Assembly: GCA_030638765.1 (NCBI GenBank)
Contig: DAOWDZ010000138.1
Location: forward strand, 1 to 11,895
Reading direction: 5' to 3'
Source: Desulfocapsa sp.
Lineage (GTDB): Bacteria > Desulfobacterota > Desulfobulbia > Desulfobulbales > Desulfocapsaceae
Length of the DNA stretch: 11,895 nucleotides
Shown here: one piece after another, positions 7,053 to 11,895 of the stretch
Layout: the number at the start of each line of letters is the position of its first letter
How positions within the stretch are numbered: the stretch's first letter is position 1
Notes under the pieces: model-generated
Told to the model about the DNA's origin: nothing
What the model saw: only the letters and a program-made list of their open reading frames with translations
Database searches by the model: none
Translations under genes and position numbers: made by a program

Positions 7053-8429
7053 CTACACCGACCTGTGTTTACGCCAATTGGGGTGAGTAATACCAAACTT
7101 TTTAACCTTATAATTAAGCGCTCTTGGACTTACCCCAAGTTTTATGGCAGCATTTTTCTGAATCCAGAGACATTCTTCAAGGGCGTCTAGAATCATCTGC
7201 CTCTCCTGTTCAGCAAGAGAACTACCCGGTACTATAGTTGTACCGCTTCCCCCCCTTACAGGTTCTCCCTTTTCCACTGGTAAAGAAAGGTTATACGTAT
7301 CAATTAGCTCATCATCTTCTAAAATCACCGCTCGTTCGATGGTATTCGCAAGCTGTCGTATATTTCCAGGCCAGCTATATTGCTTTATTTTATCAAGAGC
7401 ACTATCTGTAAAGCCGCGAACATCACTTCCAAGTGATCCCGCATATTTATTCAGAAAATACTGCGCAAGGGGTAACAAACACTGGCGCCTTTCGCGCAAG
7501 GCAGGAAGACGAATAGGCAAAACGTTAATCCTATAATAGAGATCTTCCCTGAACTTTCCACTGCGAATCTGTTCTGGAAGGTCCTTATTGGTTGCTGCAA
7601 TCACACGTACATCAGCATAAATTGTTTTATTACCACCAACCCGTTCAAAACATTTTTCTTCCAGTACACGAAGTAATTTAGTCTGGAGTCCGAGGCTAAT
7701 CTCACCAATTTCATCGAGGAAAAGTGTACCTCCGCTGGCCTGTTCAAAACGACCTACACGAAGTTTTTCAGCACTGGTAAAGGCACCTTTCTCATGACCA
7801 AACAATTCAGATTCGAGAAGATCTTCAGGGATATTGGCACAGTTGATCTTGATAAAAGGTTTCTCGCTTCGAGGACTGTTATAATGAACAGTTCCAGAAA
7901 GAAAACTTTTCCCCGTTCCTGTTGCACCTGTAATAAGAATCGTGGAATCAGTCCTGGCAAATCTTTCAAGACTCTTCAATACCCGTATCATGCTAGGACT
8001 CAACGCGATCACATCATCAAAATGATACACAATATCCTGTTTGTGGCGAAGATAGGCTATTTCATTTCGAAGTGCTTTATTTTCAAACGCCTTACCAGTG
8101 GCGATCTCAAAACGTGCAACCGATACTGGATGTACCAGATAATCAAATGCTCCACCCTTCAGTGCTTCAACAACAACTTCTGGCTTTTCATCCTGACCTA
8201 TGAGAATAATGGGAGTATTGGAGACACTTTGGCTAACAGTTTCCAAAAGAGGTAATTCTGCGTGGCTATCGTTTAAAAAAAGAAAGATAAGATCATATGT
8301 ATTTTCTTTCAGTTCTCCTAGAAGCTTCTCCTTACCAGTACAAAATGTTATTGTCGAGCTGGTATCCAGAGCAGCATGAACATTTTGATGGCTTTCTTCT
8401 GGAATTGCATACGCTAAAATAGAATACAT
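7053..8429 (-). CDS. Sigma-54 activator with degenerate receiver domain
   Basis: NtrC-family enhancer-binding protein that would use ATP hydrolysis to open sigma-54 promoter complexes; 458 residues. Residues 1-115 have the length and pattern of a response-regulator receiver, but the phosphorylation site is lost: F51 sits where the aspartate should be, A8/I9 replace the acidic pair, G78 the Thr/Ser and H100 the lysine. The AAA+ domain shows Walker A GATGTGKS at 168-175, Walker B GGTLFLDE at 233-240, sensor I VIAATN near 276-281, arginine-finger region FREDLYYR at 293-300 and WPGNIRQL at 353-360. The sigma-54 contact loop reads GAFTSA (215-220) instead of GAFTGA. A Fis-type helix-turn-helix follows at about 427-447. 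GAGAGG four bases before the ATG supports the start. No histidine kinase is adjacent. Targets are unknown; the flanking genes are candidates only by position. Confidence 0.92.
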   Translation of the reverse strand: MYSILAYAIPEESHQNVHAALDTSSTITFCTGKEKLLGELKENTYDLIFLFLNDSHAELPLLETVSQSVSNTPIILIGQDEKPEVVVEALKGGAFDYLVHPVSVARFEIATGKAFENKALRNEIAYLRHKQDIVYHFDDVIALSPSMIRVLKSLERFARTDSTILITGATGTGKSFLSGTVHYNSPRSEKPFIKINCANIPEDLLESELFGHEKGAFTSAEKLRVGRFEQASGGTLFLDEIGEISLGLQTKLLRVLEEKCFERVGGNKTIYADVRVIAATNKDLPEQIRSGKFREDLYYRINVLPIRLPALRERRQCLLPLAQYFLNKYAGSLGSDVRGFTDSALDKIKQYSWPGNIRQLANTIERAVILEDDELIDTYNLSLPVEKGEPVRGGSGTTIVPGSSLAEQERQMILDALEECLWIQKNAAIKLGVSPRALNYKVKKFGITHPNWRKHRSV

Positions 8430-8449
8430 ACTACCTCTCTATGTTATAC

Positions 8450-8495
8450 CACATAATGATTTCATATTTGTAACCTGATATAGAAATCATATGTG
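8450..8495. repeat. Long inverted repeat in the activator-tadA divergent gap
   Basis: Left arm CACATAATGATTTC (8450-8463) and right arm GAAATCATATGTG (8483-8495) are reverse complements except for one extra A in the left arm. They are separated by 19 AT-rich bases. There is no T-run after either arm, so it is not an intrinsic terminator. It lies between the activator gene, whose ribosome binding site is 11 bases away, and tadA. It could be an operator or enhancer-type site for a dimeric regulator, possibly the activator itself, or a 5' leader hairpin. Confidence 0.55.
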
Positions 8496-8508
8496 AAAAA
8501 AAGTCTCA

Positions 8509-8536
8509 TTGCAAATGAAAAATCAACTTTTAGCAT
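8509..8536 (+). promoter_or_regulatory. Possible sigma-70 promoter of tadA
   Basis: TTGCAA (8509-8514) and TAGCAT (8531-8536) are spaced by 16 bases, each matching four of six consensus bases. Transcription would begin about 25 bases before the tadA ATG. The match is modest and the surrounding DNA is AT-rich, so chance occurrence is possible. Confidence 0.3.
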
Positions 8537-8568
8537 ACAGGCAAACCTTCACTCAGTTTTAAAGAAAA

Positions 8569-9051
8569 ATGGATCAACATATATCTGACACACACTTTAT
8601 GAAACAGGCTATTTCTTTAGCAGGTTCAGCTTCTAAAAAAGGTGAAATTCCTGTCGGTACAATCATTGTTCTCGATGGAGAAATCATAGGTGAAGGGGAA
8701 AACTGCCCGATTTATATGAATGATCCGACAGCTCATGCTGAAATCATTGCACTACGTGATGCAGCAGCAAGATGTAAAAACTATAGACTTCCCGGCACCA
8801 CCCTCTATGTAACACTGGAGCCCTGTATTATGTGTATGGGGGCAATTATTCATGCCAGAGTCCAAAGAGTGGTATTCGGGGCATATGACCCCAAAACAGG
8901 CGCTGCGTGTTCACGTTATTCCATAGGAAATGACAAACTTCTTAATCACCATATTGAAATTACAAGTGGAATTTGTCAAACTGAATGTGCTGCCCTTCTT
9001 AAAAATTTCTTCAAAGAACGACGCCGTAAAAACAAGCATCATTCCATTTAA
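8569..9051 (+). CDS. tadA: tRNA-specific adenosine deaminase
   Basis: Zinc enzyme that converts wobble adenosine 34 of tRNA-Arg(ACG) to inosine, letting one tRNA read CGU, CGC and CGA. The 160 residues match the family. The zinc ligand and proton shuttle are in HAE (H56, E58), and the other two zinc ligands are in PCIMC (C86, C89). The TadA-specific context is clear: DPTAHAEI, LYVTLEPC, GAIIHARVQRVVFGAYDPKTGAA. The final residues are basic (KERRRKNK), as is common for the tRNA-contacting tail. No strong ribosome binding site precedes the ATG at 8569; an A-rich AAAGAAA is nearby. An internal ATG at codon 11 would remove part of helix 1, so the first ATG is kept. It lies upstream of a tRNA gene on the same strand. 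Confidence 0.94.
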   Translation: MDQHISDTHFMKQAISLAGSASKKGEIPVGTIIVLDGEIIGEGENCPIYMNDPTAHAEIIALRDAAARCKNYRLPGTTLYVTLEPCIMCMGAIIHARVQRVVFGAYDPKTGAACSRYSIGNDKLLNHHIEITSGICQTECAALLKNFFKERRRKNKHHSI

Positions 9052-9148
9052 TTCTTTTTTGATACTATTCTCGAGTTTTTGATTGCGTTATTTGTTTTCT
9101 CAGGATAAAAAGATCGTGAATTGAAAAACACCTTGCTTTTTTGTTGAT

Positions 9149-9234
9149 GGAGGGGTGGCCGAGAGGCTTAAGGCGCACGCTTGGAAAGCGTGTGTACGCA
9201 AGTACCGTGAGTTCGAATCTCACCTCCTCCGCCA
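9149..9234 (+). tRNA. tRNA-Ser (anticodon GGA)
   Basis: An 86-base class II tRNA with encoded CCA. The acceptor stem pairs GGAGGGG (9149-9155) with CTCCTCC (9224-9230), with one G-T pair and G as discriminator base. The anticodon stem CACGC/GCGTG encloses the loop TTGGAAA, giving anticodon GGA at 9183-9185, which reads UCC and UCU serine codons. A long variable arm forms GTAC-GCAA-GTAC, the hallmark of tRNA-Ser, and the T-arm is GTGAG-TTCGAAT-CTCAC. A weak promoter-like pair TTGCGT (9083-9088) and TAAAAA (9106-9111) lies upstream with a 17-base spacer. A strong terminator follows directly. Confidence 0.97.
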
Positions 9235-9243
9235 GTTTTGGAG

Positions 9244-9285
9244 AGGCCACGTAATGCTATAAATTTACGTGGCCTTTCTTTTTTT
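9244..9285 (+). terminator. Rho-independent terminator after tRNA-Ser
   Basis: AGGCCACGTAA (9244-9254) pairs perfectly with TTACGTGGCCT (9265-9275) around a 10-base loop. The stem is followed by TTTCTTTTTTT. The GC-rich 11-bp stem and T-run make this a convincing intrinsic terminator ten bases after the tRNA CCA end. Confidence 0.93.
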
Positions 9286-9361
9286 GCTAGGATAATTTTT
9301 CTGAGCAAAAAAGAGGACAAAAAAAAATCAGAAAATACCTTTTTTACAACCTGAAATAGTC

Positions 9362-9390
9362 TTGACGGCATCATTCGGGTTGTGTATAAA
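9362..9390 (+). promoter_or_regulatory. Strong sigma-70 promoter, probably for SRP RNA
   Basis: TTGACG (9362-9367), a 17-base spacer and TATAAA (9385-9390) give five of six matches at both boxes with ideal spacing. Transcription should begin near 9397, about 96 bases before the conserved SRP RNA stem. The primary transcript would therefore carry a long 5' leader that needs processing, or a second promoter lies closer. A 16-codon reading frame from 9390 is not convincing. Confidence 0.7.
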
Positions 9391-9405
9391 TGCTTTTCTG
9401 GAAGG

Positions 9406-9418
9406 GTCACCTGGTGAC
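9406..9418. repeat. Short palindrome just after the promoter start point
   Basis: GTCACC (9406-9411), T, GGTGAC (9413-9418) form a perfect 6-bp inverted repeat around one base. It lies about nine bases downstream of the predicted start of the SRP RNA promoter, where an operator would act as a roadblock. A one-base centre is too tight for an RNA hairpin, so a DNA-binding site is the better reading, if it has any function. Confidence 0.35.
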
Positions 9419-9492
9419 ATATGATCAGTATTTTCATTAGAGGCTGATTTTCCACCCCTACCCCCTCCAAAACCAATCTAAATTTTCGTTTT

Positions 9493-9593
9493 GATAGTCG
9501 GGTCCTGTACAATTAAGGATCAGGAACTCCGCCAGGTCCGGAAGGAAGCAACGGTACTGAACCCCTTGATGTGCTACAGGGTGCCCGGCTATC
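9493..9593 (+). ncRNA. ffs: Signal recognition particle RNA, small bacterial type
   Basis: RNA of the signal recognition particle, which with Ffh targets nascent membrane and secreted proteins to the FtsY receptor. The diagnostic apical domain is present: CCAGGTCCGGAAGGAAGC from 9532, with the GGAA tetraloop at 9540-9543 and the ACGGTA side of the asymmetric internal loop. The ends pair as a long helix: GATAGTCGGG (9493-9502) with CCCGGCTATC (9584-9593), with one G-T pair, and TCCTGTA with TACAGGG further in. The roughly 101-base size fits the short SRP RNA without an Alu domain. The T-run at 9597-9603 right after the closing helix can serve as terminator. No protein-coding role should be assigned to frames crossing it. 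Confidence 0.95.
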
Positions 9594-9603
9594 ATCTTTT
9601 TTT
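9594..9603 (+). terminator. T-run ending the SRP RNA transcript
   Basis: Seven consecutive T (9597-9603) follow the closing helix of the SRP RNA, whose terminal stem can act as the terminator hairpin. Confidence 0.6.
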
Positions 9604-9763
9604 AACATCACATTTTTTTATCAAGTTCCCTTTATCGTCGCAACTATGGCTAGTGGAGCTCAATTTACTAATGCCCCTGTTAAACTGTCGCACTCAGGTG
9701 TTTATAACTACTTCATCTGAATTCCCGATTATATATCACTCCTTCAGCAGGTAGGTCTTCTCT

Positions 9764-11524
9764 ATGTCCTATTTGGTTCTTGCCAGAAAATCGCGCCCCC
9801 AGGATTTCAATCAGGTTGTGGGGCAAATCCCAGTTGTAAAAACTTTGATGAACAGCATTGTCAGGGACAGAATTGCCCATGCTATTCTATTTTCAGGTGT
9901 CCGTGGAGTTGGTAAGACCACTCTTGCCCGTATCATGGCAAAAGCGATTAACTGTGAACAGAAAACAGATGGTAATCCATGCAATAAATGCCAGTCATGC
10001 AAAGAAATAACCTCTGGATCGTCCCTTGACCTCTACGAAATTGATGGTGCTTCCAATCGTGGCATTCAGGAAATCCGTGAACTAAAAGAAAAAATTCGTT
10101 TCCTTCCTACTTCATCAAGGTTTAAAGTCATAATTATTGATGAAGTCCATATGCTCACAACCGAGGCATTCAATGCCCTGTTAAAAACTTTAGAAGAGCC
10201 GCCTGACCATGTGTTTTTCATGTTTGCCACTACGGAATTACACAAAATACCCATCACCATTCTTTCACGTTGTCAACGCTATGAATTAAAAAGGGTTTCA
10301 TCTGAAGACCTTACGAATCATTTTCAGAAATTATCATTAGCGGAAGGTATAACAATCGAGCCTGCTGCTTTAAGCCTGATCGTCCGTGAATCCGAAGGCT
10401 CTGTTCGAGACGGTCTCAGCCTGTTGGATCAGGTATTCTCCTACGGTGAAGCCACAATAACAGTCGAAGATGTTATTGAAGTTCTGGGTCTGGTCTCCCG
10501 AGATATAATCCTTGGGATCAGCAAGGCATTACTCAACAGGGATCCCGGGACAGCATTACAGGCCCTTGAAGAAGCATTTACATTTGGAGTGGATCTAAAA
10601 CGCTTCACCAGTGATCTTTTAAACACCTTTCGAGCACTTATTCTCTGTAAGATTGATGGCTGCCAGGAGCTAATCGATATCCCATCGCAGGAACTCAAAG
10701 AATTCACTGAACTTGCTATAAAACATAGTCATAACAGTATCCACATGAAGCTCAACCTGCTCATGCGTGGAGTGGAAGAAATGAGATATTCCTCTCAGCC
10801 AAGACTTGCTCTTGAAAGTACATTTTTACAAATAATTCAATCGGATGATGTTGTCCCGGTAACTGAAATTCTCGGAAAACTCGATTCCCTGCTTAAAGGA
10901 ACTCCTCTCCCCAAAAAAGTAGTTACTGAAGCAGTGGTGAAAAAAAAACTTCCTGAAAAAGTAATTGAGACCATCACCCCTCCTAAACCGACACCAAACC
11001 CAACGCCAAAGCCAGAACAACCAGCCCCTGTTCCACAACACATTGAACCACCGCTTCCTTCTGAACAGCCTCCTATTCCTCAGGAAGTGAGAAAAGGCGC
11101 AGCTGGTAGTAAAGAAAAGCCGACACATCACCCCCACCAACGCGATGTGCGTCGTGACTGGCCCGGATTCATAGAACATGTTAAGGATAGAAAGGTCTGG
11201 ATGGCTCAAGATCTGCAACGAACAGAAAGGGTTAAAGAAGTGGATGGTGAATTACATCTACGCTTTGCTGACCAGGCCAACTGCACCCTGCTTCGTCAAA
11301 AAGATAACATTAAACTTTTGACAGAATTCATCCTCGATTTCTTCCAAAAAGATTTAAAACTTCGCTTTATCACACCAGAAGAGACCGATGAAAAAGATTC
11401 TGAGACAACTGAAAGCCCACACAAACTTCGACAAAAACTTGCCAATGATCCACTGGTGACCATGGCTACTGAAATATTCAACGGTCAGATTGGTGATATT
11501 CGTGTTGGGCCTCGAAGCAGATAA
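9764..11524 (+). CDS. dnaX: DNA polymerase III subunits gamma and tau
   Basis: ATPase of the replicative clamp loader; full-length tau also links polymerase cores and contacts the helicase. It has 586 residues, with the usual start MSYLVLARK. Walker A is GVRGVGKT at 45-52. The zinc module has C64, C73, C76 and C79. Walker B is IIIDEVHM at 123-130, and the SRC arginine-finger motif is at 168-170. Clamp-loader domain III ends near residue 370, followed by a proline-rich linker at about 406-443 and a charged C-terminal tau domain. Codons 393-395 form a run of nine A, with TGA at 10954 in the -1 frame and TAA at 10962 in the +1 frame, so slippage would yield a gamma-like product of about 397-399 residues. 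AGG eight bases upstream of the ATG supports the start. A weak promoter (TTAAAC, 17 bases, TATAAC ending at 9708) lies in the 170-base gap after the SRP RNA. ybaB follows, the usual gene order. Confidence 0.96.
   Translation: MSYLVLARKSRPQDFNQVVGQIPVVKTLMNSIVRDRIAHAILFSGVRGVGKTTLARIMAKAINCEQKTDGNPCNKCQSCKEITSGSSLDLYEIDGASNRGIQEIRELKEKIRFLPTSSRFKVIIIDEVHMLTTEAFNALLKTLEEPPDHVFFMFATTELHKIPITILSRCQRYELKRVSSEDLTNHFQKLSLAEGITIEPAALSLIVRESEGSVRDGLSLLDQVFSYGEATITVEDVIEVLGLVSRDIILGISKALLNRDPGTALQALEEAFTFGVDLKRFTSDLLNTFRALILCKIDGCQELIDIPSQELKEFTELAIKHSHNSIHMKLNLLMRGVEEMRYSSQPRLALESTFLQIIQSDDVVPVTEILGKLDSLLKGTPLPKKVVTEAVVKKKLPEKVIETITPPKPTPNPTPKPEQPAPVPQHIEPPLPSEQPPIPQEVRKGAAGSKEKPTHHPHQRDVRRDWPGFIEHVKDRKVWMAQDLQRTERVKEVDGELHLRFADQANCTLLRQKDNIKLLTEFILDFFQKDLKLRFITPEETDEKDSETTESPHKLRQKLANDPLVTMATEIFNGQIGDIRVGPRSR
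10940..10964 (+). promoter_or_regulatory. Possible dnaX slippage or frameshift site (A9)
   Basis: Nine A (10940-10948) fill three in-frame AAA codons inside dnaX. Reading in the -1 frame (or adding one A) gives Thr-Ser then TGA at 10954-10956. Reading in the +1 frame (or losing one A) gives Asn-Phe-Leu-Lys-Lys then TAA at 10962-10964. The position, after the clamp-loader core and before the proline-rich linker, is where gamma ends in species that make it. No obvious Shine-Dalgarno stimulator upstream or strong hairpin downstream is seen. Confidence 0.5.
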
Positions 11525-11555
11525 TACTTGCCAATCCGAATAGCTGAACTTAGCA

Positions 11556-11561
11556 TATAAT
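11556..11561 (+). promoter_or_regulatory. Possible -10 element ahead of ybaB
   Basis: A perfect TATAAT lies in the 111-base gap between dnaX and ybaB. The best -35-like sequence, TTGCCA at 11528-11533, is 22 bases away, which is too far, and nothing convincing stands at 16-18 bases. ybaB may have its own promoter here or simply be read from dnaX. Confidence 0.3.
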
Positions 11562-11635
11562 GCGTTACCTTTTGTACCACAACGAGACAAGCAGAAAACT
11601 ACACTCCCAGATCACAGCACCATGAGGAAACTAAA

Positions 11636-11895
11636 ATGGACATGAACAATATAATGCAGCAGGCCCAGCAAATGCAACAGAAGATGGCCACCATCCAGGA
11701 AGAGTTAAAAAACACAACTGCCACCGGAACAGCAGGCGGTGGAATGGTCACAGTGACAGCCAATGGGAAAAACGAAATACTTTCCATAGAAATTGAGAAT
11801 AGTATCATCTCAACCGATGAGAAAGAAATGCTTCAAGATCTTATCACAGCAGCCACAAATGATGCCCTGCGCAAAGTGCAGGCAATTGGCAAAGA
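11636..11895 (+). CDS. ybaB: YbaB/EbfC nucleoid-associated protein (partial)
   Basis: Small DNA-binding dimer of the YbaB/EbfC family, associated with the nucleoid. The window ends inside the gene after 86 full codons; the family is usually 100-115 residues, so only a short C-terminal part is missing. The N-terminal helix is rich in Met and Gln (MDMNNIMQQAQQMQQKM), followed by the conserved GTAGGGMVTVTANGKNEI strand region and then a helix with EMLQDLITAATNDALRKV, all typical. GAGGA lies seven bases before the ATG; the ATG at codon 3 is a less well-spaced alternative. It follows dnaX by 111 bases. recR is the expected next gene in many genomes, but it is outside the window. Confidence 0.94.
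   Translation, partial: MDMNNIMQQAQQMQQKMATIQEELKNTTATGTAGGGMVTVTANGKNEILSIEIENSIISTDEKEMLQDLITAATNDALRKVQAIGK

Noticed and set aside
7794..8255. 153-codon open frame on the plus strand, antisense to the sigma-54 activator
   Set aside because: It lies wholly inside a well-supported gene, has no recognisable domain or ribosome binding site, and its amino-acid composition looks like a shadow frame.
9168..9512. 114-codon minus-strand frame across tRNA-Ser and the terminator
   Set aside because: It reads the antisense of a structured tRNA gene and its terminator, a common false call at tRNA loci.
9491..9754. 87-codon plus-strand open frame between the tRNA and dnaX
   Set aside because: Its first third is the SRP RNA, including the conserved apical loop; the protein has no family resemblance.
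10826..11218. 130-codon minus-strand frame within dnaX
   Set aside because: The odd Trp/Arg/Gly-rich composition comes from reading the proline-rich linker of dnaX on the wrong strand.
11528..11561. Full sigma-70 promoter TTGCCA...TATAAT before ybaB
   Set aside because: The spacer would be 22 bases, too long for a standard promoter; only the -10-like element is noted.
1..11895. Mobile elements, CRISPR arrays, defence or phage genes
   Set aside because: No direct-repeat arrays, transposase, integrase or terminal inverted repeats were seen; gene content is housekeeping throughout.

Overview
The window looks like chromosomal DNA of a Gram-negative, low-to-mid GC, flagellated bacterium, most likely a member of the Desulfobacterota (Desulfobulbales-like). 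This rests on gene content and order (tadA, tRNA-Ser, SRP RNA, dnaX, ybaB; a sigma-54 activator; a stand-alone fliW) and protein style, not on a database match. I see no mobile element, CRISPR array, phage gene or rRNA, and no gene-free stretch longer than about 300 bases. The longest gap (9235-9492) holds a terminator, a promoter and a small palindrome.

Region 1 (1-4454, + strand) is a compact run: upp (uracil phosphoribosyltransferase), uraA (uracil permease), rsmI (16S rRNA 2'-O-methyltransferase, overlapping uraA by 4 bases) and an uncharacterised 541-residue protein. The last one carries features resembling the HIT/GalT nucleotidyltransferase superfamily. The first two genes import uracil and convert it to UMP.

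Region 2 (4464-8429) begins with fliW on the minus strand, convergent with region 1. A divergent 105-base gap with a sigma-28-like site separates fliW from a stand-alone trpB-trpA pair on the plus strand. Both Trp subunits keep the catalytic residues but depart from the usual family consensus around the beta active-site mouth and subunit interface. Convergent with trpA is an NtrC-family sigma-54 activator. Its receiver domain has lost every phosphorylation residue I can place, and its sigma-54 contact loop reads GAFTSA instead of GAFTGA.

Region 3 (8430-11895, + strand) is an information-processing cluster: tadA (tRNA A34 deaminase), tRNA-Ser(GGA) with a strong terminator, the small SRP RNA behind a near-consensus sigma-70 promoter, dnaX (DNA polymerase III gamma/tau), and the 5' part of ybaB/ebfC. 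dnaX has a run of nine A just after the clamp-loader core, with stop codons close by in both other frames. That is what a gene making both tau and a short gamma-like form by slippage would look like.

Most genes are ordinary housekeeping. The points worth a second look are the dnaX slippage site, the apparently phosphorylation-independent sigma-54 activator, the divergent TrpBA pair, the HIT/GalT-like protein next to uracil salvage, and two long inverted repeats (4411-4445 and 8450-8495) that are not classical terminators.
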